64,000 bases of DNA from Darksidea phi (Eukaryota > Ascomycota > Dothideomycetes > Pleosporales > Lentitheciaceae): contig JASJFT010000011.1 of NCBI GenBank assembly GCA_030770425.1, forward strand, positions 310,001-374,000, given 5' to 3'. Shown here piece after piece: positions 55,201 to 64,000 of the stretch (position 1 is the stretch's first letter; every line of letters begins with the position of its first letter). A program made the position numbers and the translations under genes. The notes under the pieces are model-generated. The model worked only from the letters and a program-made list of their open reading frames with translations. It had not been told where the DNA came from and did no database searches.

Positions 55201-56949
55201 AACTGCGAGAAATACATGTGCGCTCTTTTCGAGAAGGTCTTTGTCCCTTCGAATACGCACCGGTTGGTAACTCTGAAAAGAGCTTCCCATGCGAAATACC
55301 GCTCTAAGCTTTTGGATGACTCTCTGAACACGATGTTCCCTGAGCAGCGCATTATTGATCTTGCGCATACCAATCATCCTATTCAGCAAAATTCGAAAGT
55401 AGCGGTGCTCACTTCGTCAACGTACGTAATTCCGCGTTACGAACTGTGTCGCAATTTGCGCGGCAGTAAGGAATCTAGCTTGGACGAATGTCCCGGCAAC
55501 TTTTTGAATGAGCTTCGCTAACTTTGCACCCCAACTCTAGGACGGGAAGAAAAGTGCTATTTTCCAACTACCGGCGGAAAGCCTCCTCTAAATGTAGGCG
55601 GGTGAAATACGCGGTGTGAGGGATAAATACTCACTGATGCCAGTACCGTACACGCTCTACCCGGCCACCGACTACGCATCGCAGCCGCAGATCGCGAGCA
55701 TGTAAGCTTTGATCCTTCTACCAAAGCGCCCAGGCTAACCCCCCGCAAAGTGCACGCGCCTCGATGGCACACACGGACCTCTTCAAGCCGTACATGGATC
55801 CGCGGCTCGGCCAACTCTACTTCAAGAAAGACATGTCCGAAGGTTTCCTCATCGAAGTTGCTCAAAAAGAATGTCAGGCAATATACACGAATCAGTTTCC
55901 CGACATCCTTCTTTCGCTGGGATGTGGAAAACCCAAGCGACGGTCGGTACCCTCGATCGCAAGCAACGATACGAAGAAGACCAAAGGCCTTTCTAGTACT
56001 ACGCGAGGAACCGACAATGACGACAGTAGATCGTACCTTACAGATGATTTAGCGGAGGCTTATGCCCAGTACCCAAGACCGAATTTTATCAGCCTCAATC
56101 CAGATCTGGAAATTGTGCCAGAGCTGGATGATGTATCCAGTATACCAGTGTTACAGAGTCTGATACAGGATACCATCGATGCTGACATTATTAAGAAGCT
56201 TGTAGCCCAGCTTTTTGCGACGCTGTTCTACGCCGAGACGAGCCCGCCAGTGCAAGACACGGCTGCGGGCGAGGTCCTCATACCTAGTAAGACACCCCCG
56301 TCTCACTCATTGTTCTAATCGTCACTGAACTGGCCCTACAGTCCGCATATACTGCCGGCTTCTCGATCGCACGACCGAGATTCAAGAAATCGGAAATCTT
56401 CTCAAAACAGGTCCCTTTCGTAACTCGGAATTCGTCTTCTGGGAGGATGGCTATGGCCCACAGCAATTCCCTATCGTACCGGGCAGAATCGATAAGATGA
56501 TTCGCGAGCTACAGTTCCCAGTGTTAAAATTGCTGATGCCACTGTGGGAGCGGGATGCAGTGGTGCACGGAGTGTTGAAACTCGAGGGAGGCGACGAGTT
56601 CTCGATATCTGGATTTCCACGCTGTCTTGGCACCACCGTAACACATAGTAAGTTCCTGCTCAGTTCCTTGATCTTGCTGGCTGATGAAAGGGTCGCAGAA
56701 TCTGTACAGAAGACCGAGTTAGATGTTGGCCAAGCGAAAGTGCCCACTTGGTCAGCACCGGACTTGGAGGGGATTGGCTCCTCTGGAATCTGGAACTTGG
56801 CACTTCCTTTGCGGCCATCTTCGCTACAGCAAGAAACGTTAGATTTATCGGATGAGCCGGGGCCGGTAGAATATGAGCATGACCCGGCTTACGAAAACGT
56901 GGAGGAGATAGTTACAGCTCTCCCAGAGTACTCAGGACGTATCGGGTAA
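52251..56949 (+). CDS. Zinc finger - P-loop GTPase - RING-like - patatin-fold multidomain protein
   Basis: 1291 aa from 12 exons: 52251-52365, 52533-52721, 52779-52895, 52989-53773, 53820-54165, 54254-54941, 54989-55096, 55149-55421, 55541-55593, 55644-55701, 55751-56286 and 56342-56949. Every join keeps frame. Order of parts: a B-box-like zinc finger (CEDCEEIVSDYFCNACQ then LCAECW, with His further on; about 22-60); a P-loop NTPase (Walker A GQTGAGKST at 158-166, switch-like FADSEGLDGG); a long helical region; a RING-like finger (CICC, PCGHMLCRDC, ECPLE at about 676-718, last Cys missing); then a patatin lipase fold. The patatin oxyanion motif is NNGGIRS instead of DGGGIRG, the nucleophile elbow is GEGTGG instead of GTSTGG (Gly783 for Ser), and the DGG site aligns with RLGQL, so the lipase is probably dead. 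The fold is still clear (ILLSLGCG). Exon 5's donor and the long first intron are the weakest calls. Function unknown. Confidence 0.75.
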
Positions 56950-58792
56950 GGCAAGTACAAGGTTCATTTCTGAATTTCGAGTTTTGGTCTTAGTTCTAGA
57001 GCGGTGGGAGTATATCTTAACTAGTGCACATGAATTGGAATGGTACAGGAATCGTGCTTGACATGTTCTTACTCGTTCGTGCATCTACATGTGCTTTTAC
57101 GCCAACGTATAAATCGTGTATACCCTACCAAGATCAGCTATCACAATGGTGCCTGCCAAGTCTAACCAAGCTCACGCTTTTTCTTGCGACAGGAGCGAGG
57201 ATCTGGAGGTCGTGATAGCGACCGACTGCGAACAATCTCTCAGGGCCCTATCACTGAAACTCATAGCAGCAGCAGTCAAAGAGTACACATTTAATAATTA
57301 GACTTAATGCTAAACAGTGCACACATATTAGCAGGCGTTTTAGCTGTTATCCCACTGTCCTGCACATGACTAGAGCACATGTAATTGTTGCTGTGGTAGA
57401 GTTTATCGCGTGCTCGGCTGAAAGAACGTGCATCTCCCGCGTCTAGTTCAACCGCATATATCACCCTTTTGCAGATAATATCGCCCCGCGCTATTATCTC
57501 TACAAAATTCGTGTCTGAAATGGATTTGCCAAAGCTAATATCCGTCTTACCGAACCTTTATAACCGTCATTATACTTTGATTCTAGTATTTATCGTTGAT
57601 AGGCGATATACAACCCATGTTATAACTTCTAAGATTTCCACGAGGTCAATAATGAGCGTAATCTGCTTCGGCACACAACCTTCTGGGCTGGATGCTGCGG
57701 CATGTCGTAGGGCTACCGAGACGACTTGTGGGCAGTTCAATTGCGCAGAATGAACGGCCAATCTGCGACGTTCGAGCATAGTTAGGTGCAAGCCTATTAC
57801 GCTACAGTGCATGAACTCTTCCCCAATTTGGAGTGCATGTTACGAAAACCCAATGTCGGCTTGAACCACAATTTGGTTGGGCATGAGACCAGATGTCATG
57901 TTTATTATCTGTATAACAGCTTAATAAAATCTGTACTAGTTGAAAGATCAGAGGCTTGCCGTGAAGGAGGCTCAGTGATGGCAATTTAGATGACCTTTGC
58001 TTTGAATGCTGCTGTTGTTGCTGGCATTGTGATCGTATCCCTTTTTGCTACCGGTTTAATTAGTAGTGAGACGTTAATTCGCACTGGAGTAATACTATGA
58101 AAGATTGGCAATGTGAGCTTGTCCAAATTGGTGCGCCGTTGAAGCTGAAGAAATAGAACTGTGTTGATCTAAAAAAGGGATGAATAACAGGGAAGATTTG
58201 TACTTGTGTCGGTGACCGTGATGGCGTCTGGATGTTAGGCGTCGAGGACAGTCCTTGGAATAGAGAAAGTTAGAGATGTCGTCTGAGCGGGCGACGATTT
58301 ACAATTCTGTTTTATTAAGTGAAGATTGATAATTACTATATGTAGGTAGTGCTAGAAAATAACACTTGGCTACTTAATGTACGGGCCGCTTTATGTTTCC
58401 ACGTTTGAAGTCTTCGAGTCTACCTACTCCCCTATCCTATCTCCGGCTACCGATTAAAACCTTACTCTTTCTGGTTAGTAACTATAATATGCAGCTTTCC
58501 TAGTTTCCGCCTTATTATTCTTTTTTCCTCGGTAGACTATAATACTATTAATACGACACTTCTACATATTTAACCATCTACTAGTCTCAGTAAGATTTAA
58601 TGTAAACGGCTTTCGACTCTTATTTCAAAACATTCTCTTTCTCCTTCGTTTGAGTTCTTTTCTAGTACGCTTTCCTAGAGTCTTTCTTGTTTACTTTTAC
58701 TATCTGTGATCCTAGTCTTGACGCCTCTCAGTTTCTTTTATTGAAATATTTTGGCGAGGGTAACCGAATCTAGTTAATACGCTAAACACATT
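56950..58792. other. Intergenic passing into AT-rich island
   Basis: No recognised gene; frames of 60-95 codons only. From about 58370 on it becomes AT-rich and polypyrimidine-rich (TCTTTCTCC-like), typical of decayed repeats. Confidence 0.55.
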
Positions 58793-59098
58793 GATTATTT
58801 GGTTTGGATTTGCATAGTGGGAGTCTGTTTGTAAGGTCCCTACGAAACACAGTAGGAGTTTGTACACAGTAGAGGCGCTATACCCACACCTTGTATACGA
58901 CAATAGAGCTGTAGAGCTGTATACAGTAGTGCCAATCGGGAGATACCGACGAGGTAATGTTTCGAACATTGAGGCGATGAGCAATGACAGGTGCTGCCGA
59001 ACCGCAGAGCCTGGTTGGGAGACCAACAGCGGTAGCGATGAGTTAGCACACCTACACTACCGCCCACAGTATAAAAATTTCCTGCGATGATACCAGAA
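58793..59098 (-). repeat. Dispersed repeat, copy C
   Basis: Reverse-oriented copy with the best-preserved sequence along with copy A: TTTGGATTTGCATAGTGGGA, AGTAGGAGTTTGTACACAGT, CCGAACCGCAGAGCCTGGTT, CAGCGGTAGCGATGAGTTAG. It shares with copy B the flank ending in GATGATAC. Together with copy D it brackets the gene at 59446-60543 in inverted orientation. Confidence 0.88.
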
Positions 59099-59445
59099 AC
59101 AAATTGATTATATAGATTCCCGCGATTGATTTTAAAAAATTCGCTTTATTTAATTTGTTTGGCAAGACTTCAGACTAATCCAATAAATCGTTAAATCAAA
59201 ATAATTGTTAAGCAACTCTAGACATATGATCTGAATTTACTTTTTGACCTGTTCAATTCTGCAATTCTATTTAGAGACTGGAGAAATACGAGATCCAATA
59301 TCATCCTGCGCAATACTAACGCTGCATTAGGACTCCCACGCTTTGAAGGTTTAGTGCCTGTAATCCCAATCGTGCATTCGCTAAAATATTTTCGCCGTTC
59401 CCTATTGGACGTAGGGTTTAGAAAGAATAATCTTGATATATTATG
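59099..59445. other. AT-rich intergenic
   Basis: AT-rich sequence between repeat copy C and the membrane-protein stop codon. No gene seen. Confidence 0.55.
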
Positions 59446-60543
59446 TCACGGCGGTTGGACCATCTCGTAAAGACATTGCACCTGCTCGAATACGCCGTCA
59501 GACCCGTTGAAATGGTTCACTGAGACTTTCACCCAGAGCTTTCCCTCAATCCTCGGATTTGCAATTCGCTTGTCTACCAGTCCAGGAACGGTTTTAATGA
59601 GTTGAAAACCGCAACTCATCACGCGATGCGCCGCAGAATCCACATAATAGGAAGCAGGTTTATCGAGACGAGGTAGGGAGCACCATATCGGATCGCATGA
59701 TTTTCTTCCGTCTGACGTGGCTGTAGAACATGATTCTCCGCATGAGTGGCTTTCATCGTAGCAATTCGAGAGCCATCCATGAATCACTCCGTAGAGAGAG
59801 CCGTCTGCATTTATAAAGTGCTGATCGTAAGCCGGGCCCATTTCCGTGCACCGATAGGCTGCTACAGAAGGGAACATTGCGGCTGCTAGAATAGAAACCG
59901 TGAAAGCGGTGAGGAGTGGTGTGGAGCTATTTCGACGACGCCGGTGGACGGGACGATATCGTGCGTTGCTTAAGGTTGACTCCGATATTGCATACACAAT
60001 CTTGTATACACCCACTGAGAGAGCGTTCAGCAGCCAAAGTGTTCCCAACCAAAACTTCTTCCACCATAGTGCTTTATATTTGTATATGTTGCCAACAGCT
60101 ACCAGACATTCCAACGGATACCGATCCGCCCATGTCCAAATCTTGCCGGCATCGCAATCAACGTCCGGTACGATAACTTCTCTGGTCATGAGGCAGGCAT
60201 CTTCAATGCGATCGACATCAAGACAGTCATTGCAGCCGTCATAACACAGGCTGTATGTCTGATGTCGGGCAAGATCAACCCAGTAGTCCGCTCCTTGACT
60301 GACATGCGCTGTCTTGACTAGGTGGTTTACGAACAGGGTCCAACCGATGATGGAGGAGATGGCCACAAGACTGGCGATTATGCATGGAAAACGGTCCCGG
60401 CGTGAGCTCATCTTCGAATGGTGTAAAATAACACGCTCTGCTCTTAACAAAAATCTGGCTTTTAGAACCCTGGGCGAAATGAAAATAATGGGTGGAAGGC
60501 TGAGAGAGGTCCGTAGAGCAAAAGGTAAGGTTCCGGCTGACAT
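59446..60543 (-). CDS. Cys-rich multi-pass membrane protein of unknown family
   Basis: Single-exon frame of 365 aa from ATG 60543. A second ATG at 60411 (MSSRRDRF) would give 321 aa starting just before the first hydrophobic helix and is equally plausible. Three hydrophobic segments lie at about 53-73 (CIIASLVAISSIIGWTLFV), 165-186 (FWLGTLWLLNALSVGVYKIV) and 210-229 (LLTAFTVSILAAAMFPSVAA), with a basic RRRR before the third. Cys-rich loops lie between the first two (LCYDGCNDC, EDACL, DVDC) and after the last (NCYDESHSCGESC, KSCDPIWCSL, SCGFQL). One sequon (NGS) near the C-terminus. Two lumenal Cys-rich blocks with internal helices recall viral envelope glycoproteins and also some fungal surface proteins; I cannot decide. 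It is intact although it sits between mutated repeat copies. Confidence 0.6.
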   Translation of the reverse strand: MSAGTLPFALRTSLSLPPIIFISPRVLKARFLLRAERVILHHSKMSSRRDRFPCIIASLVAISSIIGWTLFVNHLVKTAHVSQGADYWVDLARHQTYSLCYDGCNDCLDVDRIEDACLMTREVIVPDVDCDAGKIWTWADRYPLECLVAVGNIYKYKALWWKKFWLGTLWLLNALSVGVYKIVYAISESTLSNARYRPVHRRRRNSSTPLLTAFTVSILAAAMFPSVAAYRCTEMGPAYDQHFINADGSLYGVIHGWLSNCYDESHSCGESCSTATSDGRKSCDPIWCSLPRLDKPASYYVDSAAHRVMSCGFQLIKTVPGLVDKRIANPRIEGKLWVKVSVNHFNGSDGVFEQVQCLYEMVQPP

Positions 60544-60974
60544 TTATAAACTTCAGATGCGCCTCTTGGCAGCCGCTCAGCCTTTCAAATTTTGACTTTC
60601 GGTTAAGCGTCTTCGGTTAATTTGGCTATTTCCGGCATCCATCCAGCCACGTCGCGAATCAGAAATACCAGGCTAAACCGCATGCAAGCTCACCGGATCG
60701 CCTCACAGCCCTGCATAAACTAATATCTACAAAGCCACTGCCGTTAGGTTTCTATTGCTTCCAAAATCGAAGATTCCAGAAGGTAGGAATGGCTAGTATA
60801 ACATGGTGGGAAATATTAACAAATATTATAATCTAAGGATCGTGCGGACCCAAACTAAATAACCTAAGGCTTTCGTATTACTTTAGAGAGAAAATCCTTT
60901 AGCTAGAGTATCCTACTTTACTTATCCTTCTAGATCCCCTAAGCCTAACTATTAAGACTATATACTATAATAAT
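60544..60974. other. AT-rich intergenic
   Basis: Upstream of the membrane protein, then strongly AT-rich from about 60820. No gene seen. Confidence 0.55.
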
Positions 60975-61430
60975 ACTTTTTATACTGTGGGCGGTAGTAT
61001 GGGTATACTAACTCATCGCTACCGCTATTACTCTCCCAACCAAGCTCTACGGTTCGGTAGTATATATCATTGCTCACTCGTCGCCTTAATATTTGATATT
61101 CGAAATATTACCTCTTCATACTATATATAGCTCAATATTATCGTATATAAGGTATAGGTATAGTACCTTGTAATGGGCTGGTACCAGGGGTACTCAAGCG
61201 TAGCTAGCGCTCCGGGCATCAGCTAACCAGGCTATCCTACCGCGCCAAAAGGATACGCATTGTTCTGATCAACCGAATCTCTCAGAACAACTAGCTGTAT
61301 AGGGGAAGGCCCTGCTCGCTCGCTCGCTCGCCTAGCCCATAACCTACCTCTACTACATACAAATTCCTACTATATTTCGTACGGACCTTATGAAAGAGGC
61401 TCTTACTATACAGATCTAAACTAAATAATA
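60975..61430 (+). repeat. Dispersed repeat, copy D, heavily mutated and interrupted
   Basis: Same landmarks as copy A but with many C-to-T and G-to-A changes (GTATGGGTATACTAACTCAT for GTGTGGGTGTGCTAACTCAT), and interrupted at 61169-61342 by an insertion. Its outer parts line up with copy A when the insertion is removed (TATAGTACCT / CTACCTCTACTACAT). Confidence 0.82.
61169..61342 (+). mobile_element. 174-bp insertion in repeat copy D
   Basis: Directly flanked by a TACCT duplication (61164-61168 and 61343-61347), as after transposition. The ends are imperfectly inverted: TGTAATGGGCTGG at the left and CCTAGCCCATAACC at the right share ATGGGCT. It contains a (CTCG)n run near the right end and is not AT-rich, unlike its host, so it arrived after the host was mutated. 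The class is undecided: MITE-like by ends and target duplication, SINE-like by a tRNA-resembling left half on the minus strand. Confidence 0.7.
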
Positions 61431-62169
61431 GTTTATTATAACTCAGTTATTTATTAGGAATGTCGCCGTAGATGCGTATCGAAGTGCTTAAAGTATCATC
61501 GTCGCAAAGATGTTAGATGACTGCGTTAGCGAGAAGCTTTTGGGGATCGCAATTGTAGCAAACATTGTCTTGAGTATTAGCTTCAGTGATGTACCACCAG
61601 TGGCCTTGGTAGTCGGGATCATTGAATAACCCCATTTAGTGCGATCATCGGCGATATTGATTCGGTAAAGACCAAAAAAAAGAAGTGCTGACAGAATATT
61701 GAGACAATCTATCAAATTATAATAATCGTCATGATAGTATATTCTCATTAAATCCAGGTAGAAAAAGTCATTGTGGTGGTGAATGTAGCCGCAGGAAAAA
61801 ATCAGAGACCCGCAGCGACCTGGCTCCGGTCCGGCCGACGGCCGCCTGCTAATTACCCTCCAGAACAGTTTCCCAGATAGAACTTGTCAGGCTTATCCTG
61901 TCTCTATTTAGGTGTCCAGTAGCACTTTATAGTGTGAACGCGATCATTCCAGCCGTAATTGGAGAGGTTGGAGACGCTGTCCTTGAGCCAGAGCAAGCGA
62001 CCGTTTGTACCGCGGCAGTTGTCATCTCTTTTACCTCGTTAGCGATGACGCTCTATCTCTTAGATATACAACACGACTTACTCGTAGAAGTAGCAAGAGA
62101 AGGGTTTGCCGTCATTGTTTTGCTTCTGGAACGAGATCGAAGTCAAGATATCCGGGCTGTTGGGAGATG
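61431..62169. other. Intergenic, no gene seen
   Basis: Short frames only (86 codons at 61488-61748, minus strand, no motif). Confidence 0.5.
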
Positions 62170-62722
62170 TTAGCCAGGTAAGTCGATACCATGATCGAGT
62201 GCACAATCAAACTCCGACGATGGAGAGACTCGACAGGCTTTCGAAGTAGGTAACACCCAACCGCCCTGTAAGCCATTTCGAATTTGGTGAAATTCATGTC
62301 GGCCGAAGGGTTGACTGCAACAACGATAAAGTGATGAAAAGGAGGGCTGACGTACGGCATCCTTACGCAAAGTCCATGATCGGGATCATAACCTGTGTTC
62401 CCCGGAGACAAATGCCACCAGCGGCCCCGATATCTGTTCAGTATTAGCAGATATTCGAAATTCGAAATCCGAACACTTACCCTTCATGTTCGAAGAGCCG
62501 AAGCATCTCGCCACCTGATCTCGTTACCTCATTAGTATCAGCATCGCCAGCAAGGGCGACTTCCTTGCTAATGTAGCCACCGAAGTAGAGGGGAGCTAGG
62601 CTAGGAGGTAGAGTGTAATCGTTAGTGACGGCCTCGGAGATCTGCTTAGCAGATGTAGCATTCGTTGGTATAACGCCACCGACGGCGACAGAGGAGATCG
62701 CGAGAATGGTGAAGACGTGCAT
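62170..62722 (-). CDS. Small secreted beta/gamma-crystallin-like protein
   Basis: 154 aa from exons 62722-62481, 62433-62356 and 62314-62170, with introns of 47 and 41 bp. The signal peptide is MHVFTILAISSVAVGGVIP. A Greek-key signature follows: MLRLFEHEGYRGRWWHLSPG with the aromatic-E...G...S pattern of beta/gamma crystallins, then DPDHGLC. The last part reads IRNGLQGGWVLP, SKACRVSPSSEFDC, like the second motif of such folds with paired Cys. The 41-bp second intron (donor GTACGT) is near the lower fungal limit. If it is retained, the frame instead continues through PSADMNFTKFEMAYRAVGCY to 62112. Secreted crystallin-fold proteins in microbes include killer-type toxins and wall proteins; no activity can be read here. 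Confidence 0.6.
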
Positions 62723-64000
62723 GGCCGATGTTAGATCCCGTGGAAACTTTGGGTTATCTAACGAAAGATTTCAGGCAGGTAAACCAAAGAAGCAATCGAA
62801 TCTTCTAAAGTCTTTTGGAAATTGGAGTGGAAGTGGGTCAGGAAAGGGTTGAAAAGATAGTTAGAAAGAGATGGCGGGGATTGGTTTATATAGGGAGGAG
62901 ATGTGGGCAGCGGTGACGGAGCTGCAAAGGACGCAATGACCATTTTGGCGGGGTGATAACGCGAGCCGTGGCGTCTATCTGTTCAGGTGAGCGAGAGAAC
63001 GAACAGCCAGCGATAAATCCAAATTACTGGAGAACTATCCATATCAAATGGGCGGTGAAGATTAGAGCAGTAGTCGGGATACCGGCTTCTCGTTCGACAT
63101 GAACGTAGATCGGGTTTAACCTCACTTCTTTCCTATAGCCTTTGTGCATATATGTATACATATGGTGGGTTTGCGAAGCAAGTTTTCGGTAGTTTACTTT
63201 TACGTCCTAGTAGACCTTTCGACGGCTTTGAGACATTGAGCCTGGGCAAAAAGATGTTATAAGGTACTTTAGTGGATGGTTCTGAAGATAAAGAAAAGGT
63301 GGTTACATGCTTTCACTGCCAAGCTCCCGGGTAACTTACTTGAAGTTCGAAGAAGTAGCAGACGTCGTAATTACTAGTCGATTTGATCAACATTCATATG
63401 GCTCTACTAAAGTACTGGGTAACGTTGATCCTTTATTCGAGCAGTCTCTGTTACTCAATCTATCTCTTTCTAGATACCCAAGCCGAGTGCCTAAGGGATA
63501 CGGTGCGTCCGGTGAGTTCGGTCTTGTATCGCTCCACGAGAAGACCTCTTGCGTCGAATGAATAGCAGCCATCGCGTCGTCAAACTCGCGGAAAAACTCG
63601 AAAAGGTAATATAAGAGTTATTTCGTCCCGAATACCTTAAAATATATGAAGGTAAAACTAAAGGAGTAATAGTCGTGACCTAAGGCTTATACTACAGTAT
63701 AACTATAAGGGTAACGATCCAACCCCTATAAAAGAGGACGTGCCGTATATTACGGGTAATGGCCAGAGTCTTAGAGAGGCCTGACGCGTACTATAATACT
63801 AAGTGGTAGCGGCGGTTATCTACTAGAATTAATGGTAGGAAACGTAACCAGCTATCTACTTAACGCCCCATAAAAATTTCTTTATTAGTCTATCCTCTCT
63901 TCTCTATCCTCTATAGTCGTATTGATCTATTTGCCTACCTGTATAGCTACTCTTTAGCCTACGATATTACTTATCCCCATATCTTGACTCCACGAAGCGC
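62723..64000. other. Right-end intergenic, RIP-like from 63600
   Basis: Upstream region of the crystallin-like gene, then from about 63600 AT/TA-rich sequence with stops in all frames, probably a decayed transposon continuing beyond the window. Confidence 0.55.

Noticed and set aside
58712..59067. Proteins read from the dispersed repeat copies (shared YSSTALL-type peptides)
   Set aside because: The four copies give different frames and stops and no known domain; the similarity is at DNA level.
61169..61342. tRNA-derived SINE or tRNA gene on the minus strand
   Set aside because: The left half resembles a tRNA D-arm, but the A box has two mismatches and no acceptable B box exists, and there is no A- or T-rich tail. 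Left as an unclassified element.
61488..61748. 86-codon minus-strand frame
   Set aside because: No motif or signal peptide, next to a repeat copy; not supported as a gene.

Overview
The window is nuclear DNA of a filamentous ascomycete (Pezizomycotina). A Dothideomycete is my best guess, but that is inference. The evidence is: genes cut by many 41-141 bp GT-AG introns; a lone dispersed 5S rRNA gene; fungus-typical proteins (Sho1, a Cdc11-type septin, Zn2Cys6 factor, RTA1, F-box, GH76 cell-wall enzyme); and AT-rich islands whose repeat copies differ by C-to-T/G-to-A changes, as expected of repeat-induced point mutation (RIP). I support 25 protein genes, most with exon models rebuilt by hand so that reading frame and family consensus agree.

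Layout. 1-3.7 kb is a repeat-rich end: two short minisatellites, a gene made of 189-bp protein-coding tandem repeats, the same repeat in opposite orientation at the left edge, and copy A of a dispersed repeat. 3.7-25.8 kb is a dense housekeeping block: GH76 mannosidase, 5S rRNA, methylcrotonyl-CoA carboxylase beta, NAD(P)HX epimerase, mitochondrial bS16m, vacuolar amino-acid transporter, dynactin p24-like protein, SHO1, BXI1, ceramide synthase, an HSV2-like PROPPIN and a Cdc11 septin. 25.8-30.4 kb has no recognisable gene although it is not AT-rich. 30.4-32 kb is a 12-exon PQ-loop gene with an apparent one-nucleotide exon. 32-34.4 kb is a RIP-like island with repeat copy B. 34.4-51.5 kb is a second gene block: tyrosine phosphatase, F-box protein, DXO/RAI1-like RGG protein, Zn2Cys6 factor, RTA1 protein, dynein light intermediate chain, IST3, a secreted 8-Cys protein, nitronate monooxygenase and a cupin. 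52.2-57 kb is one large multidomain gene (B-box-like zinc finger, P-loop GTPase, RING-like finger, patatin fold). 57-64 kb is a second RIP-like island. It holds repeat copies C and D in inverted orientation around a Cys-rich membrane protein gene, and a small secreted beta/gamma-crystallin-like protein.

Functionally this is mostly a mosaic of unrelated housekeeping genes. Themes are cell surface and osmosensing (GH76, SHO1, septin, ceramide synthase), dynein-dynactin transport (dynein LIC and dynactin p24-like) and RNA processing (IST3, DXO-like). No secondary-metabolite cluster is present.

The most unusual items are the GTPase/RING/patatin fusion whose patatin active-site residues all look replaced, the one-nucleotide exon, the oppositely oriented coding minisatellites at the left edge, and the young 174-bp insertion inside an already mutated repeat copy.
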